Assembly (NCBI RefSeq): GCF_049310905.1
Contig: NZ_JBMEMN010000012.1
Coordinates: 1-64,000, forward strand
Source: Gudongella sp049310905
GTDB lineage: Bacteria; Bacillota; Clostridia; Tissierellales; Tissierellaceae
Length of the DNA stretch: 64,000 nucleotides
Direction: 5' to 3'
Below are positions 8,326 to 17,172 of the stretch, piece after piece (the first letter of the stretch is position 1; every line of letters begins with the position of its first letter). The position numbers were made by a program, and so were the translations under genes. The notes beneath the pieces are model-generated. The model was not told where the DNA came from, did no database searches, and was given only the letters and a program-made list of their open reading frames with translations.

Positions 8326-9837
8326 TCAGAAATCAATCAGAAATCCCATTAATGCCTGTTCCAATGCAAGCAATAATATCACTGCTCCAATCCAGCTGGA
8401 AACTATGGGAAAAATCGAAGTTAAGAATAGATAATCCTGATTTATTGACCATAATAGTCCCATCAATGCAGATAATGAGACAACCATTCTCAAAAGGTTC
8501 TTAGGTGAGTTTAAGAGGCTTGAACACGAAAACCTACTTCTCCCATTAATCAGATTTAAAAGCACCTTATGCAGTTGAACAAGGAAGATTATAAACAACA
8601 ACAAAACTGCAGCCCAGAGAATGTTTTGAGCTATTATAATTTTACCAAATCCAACCTCACCATGTCCATTCCACATTCCCCAGACATTCACGACATGTCC
8701 GAAGAATGGCCAGCTCCTTTGACTGTTTGTCAAAATAACTATCCCATCCCCTGTTTCAGGTATGGAGTGAAAGTACGTCATGACACCACCACCCTGTCCA
8801 CCATTGGCAATTGATTGGATTCCATTTGACAGATCTTCAAGATAGTACCCCATCCCATAACCATCAAAAACCAGACCGTAGACTCCAATTTCTTCAATTC
8901 TTTTGGAATAGAGTTCGTCCACACTTTTATTCTCCAGAACGTCATGATTTAGCCTATATTCATCATCCATTCCTGCCATCATAAACAATGCCACATCTTC
9001 AACGGTTGAAATGAGTCCTCCTGATGCTTTCTCCGGATAGACATATGGTTGAACTGGTTCTCCCTTTATATCATAGCCAGTTGGGACTGACTCTCCAGCA
9101 ATATCTCCAAAGTTGAAAGTTGATTGTTTCATTCCAATGGGTATCATAATCATGTTTTTCATATATGACGCAAAGTCTTCTCCTGTAACCTCTTCCACCA
9201 AAAGCTCAAGCAAATTATATCCTATGTTTGAATAGAAGAATTCCTTGCCTGCCATTTGAATTGGAATCGCCTTTTGTGACAAGCTCTCTTCCAGGGAGGG
9301 CATTTCTTCTTCAGGTGGATATCGGTCTAGAAAGTCTCCCAAAGGCATTCCTGATGTGTGAGTAAGGAGCTGTCTCACTGTAATATTATCATAGGAGAAT
9401 CTGGATTGAGGGATTTTCCAGTTACTGATATATCTGGTTATGGGTTTATCCAGATCAATTTCACCATCCTCCACCAACTTCATTACTCCCCAAGCAGTGA
9501 CGGATTTTGAGATCGATTCCACCCTGAAGTATGTATCAATGTCAATCTTACTGTTGTCTTCAATGTCAGAGTACCCGTATGCACCTGACCAAATTATTCT
9601 CCCTTCCTTTACCAACGAAATACTCACACCTGGTATTTTGTATTTCCCCATTAGAGAATCTATTCTTCTTTCCAGGTAATTGATGAATTCATATGAGGGT
9701 GCATCCTTTTGAACATCCATGGCAGGCGCCACTAGATGGGAACCGATTAGGATTGTTACAAATATAAAAACAGTCATCAGTATTCCAGTAAGCATTCTGT
9801 TGGTAAGTCCGTTAGAAACCGGTTTTTTCTCATCCAT
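8326..9837 (-). CDS. Membrane-bound class C beta-lactamase/DD-peptidase-like serine hydrolase
   Basis: About 503 residues. One N-terminal membrane helix (about 13-33) precedes a beta-lactamase-fold domain, with SISK (Ser108/Lys111) as the SxxK motif, YSN at about 202-204 as the YxN motif, and GGQGGG in the position of the KTG-type triad. The C-terminal 120 residues hold about three further hydrophobic segments. Such proteins act outside the cell on peptidoglycan or small esters and amides; beta-lactam resistance is not implied. The ATG at 9837 has AAGGGATG ten bases upstream. A TTG at 9894 opens the same frame but lacks a ribosome site. Confidence 0.8.
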   Translation of the reverse strand: MDEKKPVSNGLTNRMLTGILMTVFIFVTILIGSHLVAPAMDVQKDAPSYEFINYLERRIDSLMGKYKIPGVSISLVKEGRIIWSGAYGYSDIEDNSKIDIDTYFRVESISKSVTAWGVMKLVEDGEIDLDKPITRYISNWKIPQSRFSYDNITVRQLLTHTSGMPLGDFLDRYPPEEEMPSLEESLSQKAIPIQMAGKEFFYSNIGYNLLELLVEEVTGEDFASYMKNMIMIPIGMKQSTFNFGDIAGESVPTGYDIKGEPVQPYVYPEKASGGLISTVEDVALFMMAGMDDEYRLNHDVLENKSVDELYSKRIEEIGVYGLVFDGYGMGYYLEDLSNGIQSIANGGQGGGVMTYFHSIPETGDGIVILTNSQRSWPFFGHVVNVWGMWNGHGEVGFGKIIIAQNILWAAVLLLFIIFLVQLHKVLLNLINGRSRFSCSSLLNSPKNLLRMVVSLSALMGLLWSINQDYLFLTSIFPIVSSWIGAVILLLALEQALMGFLIDF

Positions 9838-9926
9838 ATAACTGTCATCCCTTCCATGTGTATTTATTCTTTGAGTATATTCTTCGTACTCCAAGGGGAT
9901 AATGTTAAATTTTTCTCAATTACCGC

Positions 9927-9984
9927 TTGACTTTATTCTAGATTGATGTATCATATATCTATAAACTATATGACTATTAGTCAT
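9927..9984 (+). promoter_or_regulatory. Promoter and candidate operator of the membrane protein-tetR operon
   Basis: A -35 TTGACT (9927-9932) and a -10 TATCAT (9949-9954) are spaced by 16 bases. A perfect 15-bp palindrome ATGACTA-T-TAGTCAT occupies 9970-9984, just after the expected start point and five bases before the ribosome site. It is a plausible binding site for the TetR protein encoded second in the operon. Confidence 0.55.
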
Positions 9985-10004
9985 GCCGAGGAGGCGAGTT
10001 GTAA

Positions 10005-10412
10005 ATGAATTTCAATTATTTTAGTTATCTTTGCTTTGTTTGGGCAGCTGTCGGAATAATCACAAGGATTCTTATGATTACTTTGGGAGATAAGTGGAAC
10101 AAGTGGGAGATGGAACATGCTTATTCCGAAAAGAAACCCATGTGGGTAAATATTGTAGCTGGATTTGGTATAATTGTGGTTGTGATAACCTGGATTCAGG
10201 TGTTTAGACTGGATGTGGACTATAGCTGGATTATCGCAGTTATCACAACGCTGTCATTAATAAAGATATCCGCGCTGATTTTCAATTATGAAAAGTTCAG
10301 GGAATTTGCTTCAGAGACTTTACATGATAAATCCAAGCTGTTAAGGTTAAATATTTCTGTATTTGCAGCATCGGTCATTTTTATAGCTCTTGGCTTGTTC
10401 CTGTACTCCTAG
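10005..10412 (+). CDS. Small integral membrane protein, unknown function
   Basis: A 135-residue protein with four predicted membrane segments, at about 5-27, 45-67, 73-92 and 112-134, and a short charged cytoplasmic loop between the first two. I do not recognise a named family. It is the first gene of a two-gene operon with a TetR regulator that starts 50 bases downstream, so it is likely the regulated target, perhaps a transporter subunit or stress-related membrane protein. The ATG at 10005 follows GAGGAGGCGAG. Confidence 0.6.
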   Translation: MNFNYFSYLCFVWAAVGIITRILMITLGDKWNKWEMEHAYSEKKPMWVNIVAGFGIIVVVITWIQVFRLDVDYSWIIAVITTLSLIKISALIFNYEKFREFASETLHDKSKLLRLNISVFAASVIFIALGLFLYS

Positions 10413-10462
10413 ACTGCAGAAGATTTATATACTCCCATTATACCAAAGAAAGGACAATTCAA

Positions 10463-11068
10463 ATGCCAAAGCAAACTTTTTTTAACCTTTCAAGTGAAAA
10501 GAAGAATAGGATTGTTCAAGGAGCAAAAGAAGTCTTTGCCCATAAACACTACAGCAAGGTCACCATCGACTCTATTGTGGAGACGGCAAATATTCCAAAA
10601 GGAAGCTTCTATCAGTATTTCTACAACAAGGACGATCTGTTCAAGCATATTTTCAGTGATATCGGTACAGATAAGAGTAATCTTCTTTTTGGTATAACTA
10701 CTGAATCCACGGAAAGCTTTGGAGAGCTTATCTCAAGAATGATTTCTGAATCCTACAAGTTTGAAAACAGGGATGAGACTATGGTTGCACTAAAGGATCG
10801 TTTCCTGAAGGAATGCCCCCAAAGTGTTAAGGAAGAGATCCTGGCTGACCTTATGCCAACCACCATGAAGCTTTTTGAGACTATAATTGAAGTATTTGTG
10901 GCAAAAGGTGATTTTAGAGAAGATATCGATATAAGGGCAGCCGCCTTTACCCTAACCTCAGCTCTTCTGAATATTGAAAAATACAGTGATGAAGAAGGCT
11001 TTAACTACGGCGGGGCAGTGATTGACATATGTAGCACAATGGAGTTGGGTCTTGCGAAATATGATTGA
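10463..11068 (+). CDS. TetR/AcrR family transcriptional regulator
   Basis: A 201-residue TetR-family protein, with the DNA-binding helix-turn-helix in VTIDSIVETANIPKGSFYQYF (about 33-53; first part aligned to the family pattern) and a C-terminal helical domain. AAAGGA precedes the ATG at 10463. It is the second gene after a small membrane protein and is closed by a terminator. Autoregulation through the palindrome at 9970-9984 is inferred from context. Confidence 0.88.
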   Translation: MPKQTFFNLSSEKKNRIVQGAKEVFAHKHYSKVTIDSIVETANIPKGSFYQYFYNKDDLFKHIFSDIGTDKSNLLFGITTESTESFGELISRMISESYKFENRDETMVALKDRFLKECPQSVKEEILADLMPTTMKLFETIIEVFVAKGDFREDIDIRAAAFTLTSALLNIEKYSDEEGFNYGGAVIDICSTMELGLAKYD

Positions 11069-11084
11069 TATTAGGATCCTTAAT

Positions 11085-11119
11085 GGCTGTGATTAGAAGG
11101 TACCTTGACCATCACAGCC
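11085..11119. terminator. Terminator between convergent tetR and GrpB-like genes
   Basis: Arms GGCTGTGAT (11085-11093) and ATCACAGCC (11111-11119) pair perfectly, with AAGGTACCTT in the loop, followed by GATTTTCTTG on the plus strand. It overlaps the stop codon of the minus-strand GrpB-like gene. Confidence 0.75.
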
Positions 11120-11627
11120 CGATTTTCTTGTATATAGCTTCAATTATATGACTCTTTTCCTCCATATACCCCTCAATATCCTTAGGGTTGCCCTTGGATG
11201 CCTTGGCTTTCACCTCACTGTACCTGTCCCGATCTTCTTTATTCTGTCTTAGATAGTTCCTGAACTTAATATGATTTTTCAATTGCTGTGAGTCCTTATG
11301 GCATACGTAGAGATGATGTTTAATAAATTCATCCTTCTCATCATACCCGAAGGCTTCTCTACCCTTTATTCCAAGATCCCCTTCGTGGTAATAGCCAAGT
11401 TTTTCAAGCCTGTCCTTAACTCTTTCAAAGTCGTCCTGTTTTTCAATGACAATATCAATATCAATTATGGGTTTAGCCCATAAACCTTCAACTGAAGTAC
11501 TCCCAACATGTTCAATTTCAATGCTCATGCCTCCAATCGCATTTTTAAGATACGACTTCAGCCTTTCAAATTCATTCTTCCATTTTGGATCGTACGGTAC
11601 CACCATTACGTTTTTTGTTCTCACCAT
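11112..11627 (-). CDS. GrpB family protein (nucleotidyltransferase-like fold)
   Basis: About 171 residues, the usual length of GrpB/UPF0157 proteins. The family signature is the YDPKWKNEFERLK start followed by HVGSTSVEGLWAKPIIDIDI, which resembles a nucleotidyltransferase active site (GS...DxD). A further conserved part is HHLYVCHKDS. The biochemical role is not established. The ATG at 11627 is preceded by GGGAG; a GTG two codons upstream is less likely. It overlaps the 3' end of the upstream membrane-protein gene by 56 bases, so the two are translationally linked. Confidence 0.8.
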   Translation of the reverse strand: MVRTKNVMVVPYDPKWKNEFERLKSYLKNAIGGMSIEIEHVGSTSVEGLWAKPIIDIDIVIEKQDDFERVKDRLEKLGYYHEGDLGIKGREAFGYDEKDEFIKHHLYVCHKDSQQLKNHIKFRNYLRQNKEDRDRYSEVKAKASKGNPKDIEGYMEEKSHIIEAIYKKIGL

Positions 11628-12039
11628 CTTCACTCCCAGTTGAATTTTTCGTCTTTAATTTATCTCTTACAAAAATAACTGTCATTACCAATATTGATAT
11701 CACTGTAAAGTTAAGGAAAATATCCCTGTATGCATCTGGGTGCAGAGGTTGAAAGAAACCGGTAAACCACACGTAAAGAAATACCACTCCCATGGAGATT
11801 GAATAGGGCACAAGATAGGTCAAAACTCTATTCTTCAGCTTGACTCTGTCCCATAGAATTATCGTCATAACAGCAATTAGAACTACTGCTGCCCTGTTTA
11901 TGATATGGAAATTAGTATCGGTAACCTGTCCCTGATACAACTGGATGGAGCTACTTAAAACCGTTGTAAATGAGAAAATAACACTAAACAGTATTAATCC
12001 TCTTTTTAACTCATTAGCTATTTTATTTATCAAAACCAT
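11572..12039 (-). CDS. Small membrane protein with four helices, unknown function
   Basis: A 155-residue protein with predicted membrane segments at about 14-33, 45-63, 74-94 and 105-125, and a charged cytoplasmic tail rich in Lys, Gly and Asn. I recognise no confirmed family. The ATG at 12039 has GGAAGGAG close upstream. Its last 56 bases overlap the start of the GrpB-like gene, which suggests cotranscription with it. Confidence 0.6.
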   Translation of the reverse strand: MVLINKIANELKRGLILFSVIFSFTTVLSSSIQLYQGQVTDTNFHIINRAAVVLIAVMTIILWDRVKLKNRVLTYLVPYSISMGVVFLYVWFTGFFQPLHPDAYRDIFLNFTVISILVMTVIFVRDKLKTKNSTGSEDGENKKRNGGTVRSKMEE

Positions 12040-12116
12040 AATCTCCTTCCACTAAGGCAAATCCCTTATATTGTTCGCCTTTATATAGTTGCATCTAAAT
12101 CAGGATTTTCTCTCTT

Positions 12117-13061
12117 TTAAAGCTGAGCCTGTCTGTATACTTTCTCTGTTGTTGATGTACTAATGCCATTTTCCTTTCCCAGTCTTATAATTGTTCCTCC
12201 AATAAGGTCTCCTTCATCTTTTCCCTTTCCACTTTCAATATCCCTTTGATAGGATGTCTTTGTTTCATAGGGATAGAAGCTTGCATTTCCAAGGTATGTT
12301 TCAATCAAGGAGTCCTTTACATCGATTCCTTTAGCTCTGGCAAGCTCAACGACCTCTTCCATTATTTCCTCAATCAGCTTTTTCAGCTCAGCATTCTCCA
12401 TCACTTCTCCAAATGTCTTGCCTGAATATGCCGTTACCAAGGCAAAGGGCGCAAACATAATATATTTCTCCCAAATTGTGGGAAGTGCATCATCTACCCA
12501 TTTATATGGGATCCCAGCGATTTTTAGTATTTGATGAAGGTCTTTGGGGTCATATTCCTTGTTATTTGGATCCTTTCCCAGTACCAGCTTTGTGGTTCCT
12601 CCCTTGTGAACAACAACTCCCGGAGCTTCTATTGAGGAAGTAACAAAAATACAAGAAGGTAGGACTGTTCCTCTTTCAAGCTTTGATCTAATTCTTTCAT
12701 ATATATCGACACCGTTTAAAGGTGCAATTACTACCGTATTATCATCTGCTATCCCATTTATGTTAGCAACTGCTTCTTCAAGATCATATCCCTTTACCCC
12801 TACAATAACATAATCCATAACTGGTAGCTCATTTACTTTTTCGACTGATTTTACTGGATGACATGAAATACTACCTTTTGATGGTGTGACAAGAGTAAGT
12901 CCTTCATTCTTTATAGCTTCAAGATGTCTTCCTCTGGCTATAAAATATACCTTATATTCCTCATTATCTGACTGATTTGCGCCGTGAGCCAGCATTCCAC
13001 CAAGGTATCCACCTACTCCTCCAAGTCCATACACGCATATCTTCTTCTTATCCTTTGACAT
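12117..13061 (-). CDS. Ketopantoate reductase-like (PanE/ApbA family) oxidoreductase
   Basis: A 314-residue NADP-dependent dehydrogenase of the 2-dehydropantoate 2-reductase family. The Rossmann motif VYGLGGVGGYLG lies at about 10-21, the VKGYD segment follows the nucleotide domain, and the conserved Lys of the catalytic region is in TIWEKY. Family members reduce ketopantoate to pantoate for coenzyme A synthesis, but many paralogues act on other 2-oxoacids and no other pantothenate gene is nearby. The ATG at 13061 follows GGAGG and overlaps the upstream acetyltransferase stop by 14 bases, indicating a two-gene operon. Confidence 0.8.
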   Translation of the reverse strand: MSKDKKKICVYGLGGVGGYLGGMLAHGANQSDNEEYKVYFIARGRHLEAIKNEGLTLVTPSKGSISCHPVKSVEKVNELPVMDYVIVGVKGYDLEEAVANINGIADDNTVVIAPLNGVDIYERIRSKLERGTVLPSCIFVTSSIEAPGVVVHKGGTTKLVLGKDPNNKEYDPKDLHQILKIAGIPYKWVDDALPTIWEKYIMFAPFALVTAYSGKTFGEVMENAELKKLIEEIMEEVVELARAKGIDVKDSLIETYLGNASFYPYETKTSYQRDIESGKGKDEGDLIGGTIIRLGKENGISTSTTEKVYRQAQL

Positions 13062-13950
13062 TTATATTCCTCCACTCGCTGGCAGTTGAAAATGGTCGCA
13101 TCCCTATACTATAGTAAAACTGCTGTGACGAACCTACCAACACCTTCTTGGCTCCCAGCTCTCCAACAAGTCGTATTCCTTCAAGAACTGCTGCTTGACC
13201 AAGCCCTTTTCTTCTATAGTCCGGATCCGTAGCCACAGGCTCAATCACTGCAAAGTCACTTTTTTTGTCATACCACATTCCGCAATAGGAAACAAAGCTT
13301 CCATCAGGTGCAACAATTGCTATTTTTAAGTCTTGGTCCACATTGTCGCGTTTCATCTGAAGGTTTCCAGACATCTCATTTTCCTTTGTGAATTCGAATT
13401 CACCCTCCCCATTCAGTTCATGATTGAATCCCTTCCACAGCACACGATAGTACTGATAAAGGTCGTAGGTCTCCTGCATGGTGGTAATCCTGTATCCTTC
13501 AGGCAAAGTGAACTCCGTGGAGGTCTTGTCCATGTAAAAAATTGCATCTGACTCTTTATTCTCGGTTGCTACAAAGCCAAGATCCGCTGCTATACCCTGG
13601 AAATGCACATCAAGGTCTGGAATAACCACACCAAATTTGTCTCCTTTGGCCAAGTTTTCTTCCGAATACAAGAGCATATCCCTCTTAAGCTCACTGTACT
13701 CGGGATTAGTGAGGCAATATGCTGTGCCAAGCTGAAGATCGAAGATTGACACTCCGACTATGTTCTCTCCATCCTCCCATAGTCCGATTCTATTCAAGGC
13801 ATTCTTATCCAAGTAATCATGGGTTATCATCCAGTCCCACCTTGCATATGTATAATTTGTTGATCCAAGCTGCAACAAGAACTCTCTAACCTTGTGATAG
13901 TCCTCTGTGATACCTGCTTCCTTTGTGTAATTCCTGAATCCGATTGTCAT
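13048..13950 (-). CDS. GNAT family N-acetyltransferase
   Basis: A 300-residue acyltransferase, longer than a single GNAT domain. The typical GNAT core lies at the C-terminal end: EPVATDPDYRRKGLGQAAVLEG (motif A, acetyl-CoA pyrophosphate loop RRKGLGQA) at about 240-262. The N-terminal half looks like a degenerate second GNAT-like domain (WDWMITHDYLD, IGLWEDGENIVG). The substrate is unknown. The ATG at 13950 follows GGAGGCAA. It overlaps the PanE-like gene downstream. Confidence 0.75.
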   Translation of the reverse strand: MTIGFRNYTKEAGITEDYHKVREFLLQLGSTNYTYARWDWMITHDYLDKNALNRIGLWEDGENIVGVSIFDLQLGTAYCLTNPEYSELKRDMLLYSEENLAKGDKFGVVIPDLDVHFQGIAADLGFVATENKESDAIFYMDKTSTEFTLPEGYRITTMQETYDLYQYYRVLWKGFNHELNGEGEFEFTKENEMSGNLQMKRDNVDQDLKIAIVAPDGSFVSYCGMWYDKKSDFAVIEPVATDPDYRRKGLGQAAVLEGIRLVGELGAKKVLVGSSQQFYYSIGMRPFSTASEWRNINVKG

Positions 13951-13990
13951 GTATTGCCTCCTTACTATAATTACATAGTTTTCTGATCAT

Positions 13991-14037
13991 AAAAAAACAA
14001 TTGTGCAAAAATCAACCACCCTTGTTGACTTGCAATT
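13991..14037 (-). terminator. Probable terminator after an acetyltransferase gene
   Basis: An imperfect hairpin with outer arms AATTG/CAATT and inner arms ATCAAC/GTTGAC lies about 70 bases downstream of the minus-strand GNAT gene. On the minus strand it is followed by seven T. Confidence 0.5.
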
Positions 14038-14108
14038 TCACTTTTAAAATACAATGAGTATTTATCATTCCCCTAACCTCCTTGCAGCTATTTCAGATGC
14101 TGTTTAGC

Positions 14109-14582
14109 TTATCTGTTTAACTCAAGTAATCTCTTCCCTCCAAAAAATACATCTGTCTTATTAAATCCAAAACTGTGATATAGTTGCACCGCTCTAGTAT
14201 TCTCATCTTCACATAATAACTTAACTGAATTGCTCTCCCCAAAAGGTAGCGAATCTGTATAGTCTAAAACCATCTTAAGAGCTTTTTTACCTAAGCCATT
14301 ATTTTGATATTTTGCATCTATAATCAATGCATCTATCATGTAGGATGTTTCCGAAAAATTATATGTTTCTTCATGGGATGGAACATAGACTATTTTGGTA
14401 AAACCCACCAATGTGCCCTCATTGTATATGGCAAAACAACTGTCCTTATAACCTGACTTTAGATTTACGTATGCTTGAGCCAAGAAGACAGATACATCCG
14501 GAATAAACCTTTTCTGATCATCATTAACACTCAGTGCCATAACATCCCACAGGTTATCCCATGTAATCTCCTTAAATTTCAC
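14109..14582 (-). CDS. GNAT family N-acetyltransferase, polyamine-type
   Basis: A 157-residue GNAT enzyme with the acetyl-CoA binding segment DAKYQNNGLGKKALKMVLDY (about 91-110) and the family pattern NTRAVQLYHSFGF (about 128-140). The layout resembles spermidine/spermine acetyltransferases of the PaiA/BltD type, but the substrate is unproven. Translation appears to start at GTG (14582), preceded by GGAGGGATAATCA. It is a monocistronic unit. Confidence 0.75.
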   Translation of the reverse strand: MKFKEITWDNLWDVMALSVNDDQKRFIPDVSVFLAQAYVNLKSGYKDSCFAIYNEGTLVGFTKIVYVPSHEETYNFSETSYMIDALIIDAKYQNNGLGKKALKMVLDYTDSLPFGESNSVKLLCEDENTRAVQLYHSFGFNKTDVFFGGKRLLELNR

Positions 14583-14671
14583 TGATTATCCCTCCTTAGC
14601 TTAGCATTTTTTTGATACCATTGTTACATCTCCTAATTAACAGTATAATTAATTAAAGGGAGGTTTGTAAA

Positions 14672-15412
14672 ATGGAAAATTATTTCTTTGAGGCATTTGA
14701 TGGTATGAACAGACTGGCACCAGGGAGTGAAGAATCCACACTTAAGGCCATTTCCATGTATAAGGGACCAAAAGACAATTTGAAAATTTTAGATATTGGT
14801 TGTGGTAATGGTATTCATACTTTAATATTGGCTAGGAATTTCCCCAAAGCAAAAATAATTGCAATAGACAATCACGAGAGTTTTATCAACAATCTGAACA
14901 ATACCATAAAAAGAAATGGATTGTCTGAAAGGGTAACTGGTAAGTGCATCTCAATGTTTGATATGGACTTTGAGGAACAATCATTTGACCTTATCTGGTC
15001 CGAAGGCGCTATCTATATAGCTGGATTCGAAGATGGGCTAAGAGATTGGAGAAAACTCCTAAAGGATGATGGTTATCTAATATGTAGTGAAGTCAGCTGG
15101 CTTGTGGACAATCCATCTGATGAGATTTCAGATTTTTGGGATGAAGAGTACCCGCAGATAGATACAATCAAAAACAAGATCAGTCAGATCGAGGCTGCCG
15201 GTTACACCTATCAAGGACATTTTGTCACACCAAGTACTGATTGGACAGAAAACTATTACATCCCTCTCCAAGCTAACCTAAACAAAATGCTTGATAAATA
15301 CGATGATAATGACATGGCTAAAGAGGTTGTAGCTATGCTCCAACACGAAATCGACCTATATCACAAATATGGTGATGAGTACAGCTATGTTTTTTATGTG
15401 ATGACCAAGTAA
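14672..15412 (+). CDS. SAM-dependent methyltransferase (class I)
   Basis: A 246-residue methyltransferase. The AdoMet-binding motif I is LDIGCGNGIHTL (about 40-51), with the acidic motif II residue in AIDNHE and motif IV around FDLIWSEGAIY. Proteins of this pattern methylate small molecules; the substrate is not visible from sequence. AAAGGGAGG precedes the ATG at 14672. It lies alone between two minus-strand acetyltransferase genes. Confidence 0.8.
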   Translation: MENYFFEAFDGMNRLAPGSEESTLKAISMYKGPKDNLKILDIGCGNGIHTLILARNFPKAKIIAIDNHESFINNLNNTIKRNGLSERVTGKCISMFDMDFEEQSFDLIWSEGAIYIAGFEDGLRDWRKLLKDDGYLICSEVSWLVDNPSDEISDFWDEEYPQIDTIKNKISQIEAAGYTYQGHFVTPSTDWTENYYIPLQANLNKMLDKYDDNDMAKEVVAMLQHEIDLYHKYGDEYSYVFYVMTK

Positions 15413-15432
15413 CAAAAGTCTCTACTTACAAC

Positions 15433-15939
15433 TTACTGAGCTTGATGAAATAAATAAATCAATTCACCATCCTCCTCGGTTAAGAGTAAAAAGCCTAATT
15501 TTTCAAGTAACCGGATAGAAGATATGTTTTTAGGTTCAACACCTGCTTTAATCTTATATTCTCCCTGTTGTTTCATCCATATAATCATTGATTTAGCTAT
15601 TTCATATGCATACCCTTGTCTTTTATACAAAGGACTTACAGTATACCCAATCCAGAAGGTGTCATCTTCCATCTTTATAAAAACGTCTCCAATGAGGTGT
15701 TGATCTACCTTTCTTAATATTGCAAACTGTGCTCCCTTTTCAAATGAGGGCTTTTTTAATAATGCTTCTTCATATTCTTTTCTAGATAATCCTTTGAATC
15801 CTTGAAACTTCATCCATTCCAGATTATTACGATATGATAAAAAATCATCTAGATCATACTCCACAAAAGATCTTACATAACATCTTTCTGATTGAAATAT
15901 AAATTTCTTCTTATTGTTTAGATTTGATTCCTTAAACAT
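15433..15939 (-). CDS. GNAT family N-acetyltransferase, RimJ/RimL-like
   Basis: About 168 residues. It begins FQSERCYVRSFVEYDLDDF, has the acetyl-CoA loop SPLYKRQGYAYEIAKSMI (about 102-119), and ends with NISSIRLLEKLGF, the pattern of the RimJ/RimL subgroup that acetylates protein N-termini or small molecules. The start at 15939 has AAGGAGGG upstream; the open frame runs to 15984 and would overlap rlmH, which lies upstream. It is likely cotranscribed with rlmH, from which it is separated by 25 bases. Confidence 0.75.
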   Translation of the reverse strand: MFKESNLNNKKKFIFQSERCYVRSFVEYDLDDFLSYRNNLEWMKFQGFKGLSRKEYEEALLKKPSFEKGAQFAILRKVDQHLIGDVFIKMEDDTFWIGYTVSPLYKRQGYAYEIAKSMIIWMKQQGEYKIKAGVEPKNISSIRLLEKLGFLLLTEEDGELIYLFHQAQ

Positions 15940-15964
15940 TAACAAACCCTCCTTTAAACCACCC

Positions 15965-16444
15965 TCACTTATGATACGGTTCATTCCTCATTATCCTGAA
16001 TGCCCTGTAAATCTGCTCAAGAAGGATCATTCTCATAAGTTGGTGGGGGAAGGTCATCTTTGAGAAGGATAGCTTTAGATTGGCCCTTTTTAATACCTCT
16101 TTTGACAACCCAAGGGAGCCTCCGATTACAAATACTACATGAGAATTTCCCTCAACCATAATATCGCTCAGCTTTTGAGAAAGGTCTTCTGATGAAAGCT
16201 GCTTACCTTCAATTGCAAGAGCTACCACAAAGGCTGCTGCAGGAATTTTTGAAAGGATTTTGTCGCCTTCCCTATCCTTGATCATCTCCATCTCCTTGTC
16301 TGAGAGGTTTTCGGGAGCCTTTTCATCATCCACCTCAATAATATCTAAACCGCAATACCTGGATAGTCTCTTGCTATATTCTTTTATGCCTTCATTTAAG
16401 TACTTTTCCTTAATCTTTCCCACTGTTAGGATATCAATATTCAT
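15965..16444 (-). CDS. rlmH: 23S rRNA pseudouridine-1915 N3-methyltransferase RlmH
   Basis: A 159-residue SPOUT-fold methyltransferase, the normal length. It methylates pseudouridine 1915 of 23S rRNA in assembled ribosomes, using AdoMet. Typical parts are the MNIDILTVGKIKEKYL start, FVIGGSLGLSKEV (the knot-forming AdoMet loop), FPHQLMRMILLEQIYRAF, and the conserved C-terminal YHK. The start is ATG 16444 after GGAGGGTGA. In Bacillus this gene also closes the walRK-yycHIJ-htr cluster, so its place here downstream of the wal locus is conserved. Confidence 0.95.
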   Translation of the reverse strand: MNIDILTVGKIKEKYLNEGIKEYSKRLSRYCGLDIIEVDDEKAPENLSDKEMEMIKDREGDKILSKIPAAAFVVALAIEGKQLSSEDLSQKLSDIMVEGNSHVVFVIGGSLGLSKEVLKRANLKLSFSKMTFPHQLMRMILLEQIYRAFRIMRNEPYHK

Positions 16445-16524
16445 TTCACCCTCCAATACATGACCTTATTTCGTTGTACCAGCTTTCATATACTTTCATA
16501 ATAGCATAATTTCAGCATTTTTTG

Positions 16525-16555
16525 ACAAAAAAACAAGCCCTCCAAAAGGAAGGCC
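16525..16555 (-). terminator. Terminator after tpx
   Basis: On the minus strand GGCCTTCC-TTTT-GGAGGGC forms a stem with one mismatch, followed by TTGTTTTTTTG. It lies about 26 bases after the tpx stop codon. Confidence 0.75.
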
Positions 16556-16580
16556 ACTACAATATTCTGATCAGGCTAAA

Positions 16581-17093
16581 CTAAATCAGACCTTTGACTA
16601 CTTCAAGAGCCTTGTCATAGTCTGGTTGATTTGAGTTCTCTGAAACATACTCAACATGTTTGACTGTATTGTCTTTATCCAGTACAACAATTCCTCTGGA
16701 AAGCAATCTCAGCTCCTCAATTTCAAAGCCGTACTTTGTTCCAAAATCAAGCTCCCTATAGTCAGATAGGGTTATTACATTATCAATGTCATTTGCACTA
16801 CAGAATCTCTTTTGAGCGAAGGGCAAATCTACTGAGATAGTAATTATTACTACATCTTCAAGCTTTGCAGCCTCTTCGTTGAATCTTATTGTCTGTGTCT
16901 CACATACGCCTGTGTCAAGGGATGTTACTACGGATATAACCTTTACCTTGTCTCCTGCATCACTAAGGCTGTAAGGGCTCATGTCAGCCTTTAGAGCTGT
17001 AAACTCCGGAGCTTTGTCCCCAACACTTACCTCTGTACCGATAAGCGTCATTGGTTTTCCACCAACTGTTAGTGTATCTGTTCTTCTACTCAT
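16581..17093 (-). CDS. tpx: Thiol peroxidase (atypical 2-Cys peroxiredoxin)
   Basis: A 170-residue Tpx-type peroxiredoxin that reduces peroxides in the cytosol with thioredoxin as partner. The peroxidatic Cys64 is in SLDTGVCETQT and the resolving Cys98 in RFCSAND, the spacing typical of Tpx. The N-terminal TLTVGGKPMTLIG and the C-terminal part agree with the family. AAGGAG precedes the ATG. It follows surE by 79 bases and may be read from the wal operon or from its own promoter. It fits an anaerobe that meets oxygen stress. Confidence 0.93.
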   Translation of the reverse strand: MSRRTDTLTVGGKPMTLIGTEVSVGDKAPEFTALKADMSPYSLSDAGDKVKVISVVTSLDTGVCETQTIRFNEEAAKLEDVVIITISVDLPFAQKRFCSANDIDNVITLSDYRELDFGTKYGFEIEELRLLSRGIVVLDKDNTVKHVEYVSENSNQPDYDKALEVVKGLI

Positions 17094-17172
17094 TGTATCT
17101 ATCTCCTTTTTTAAATAATCATTTTAGCTTCCAAAATCAAGCTCTTTTGATAGATACCCGTAAATATATTCA

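Noticed and set aside
13048..15939. Cluster of three GNAT enzymes and a methyltransferase as an antibiotic-resistance or biosynthetic island
   Set aside because: The genes are on both strands in separate short units with own terminators and without transport or synthase genes; nothing links their substrates.
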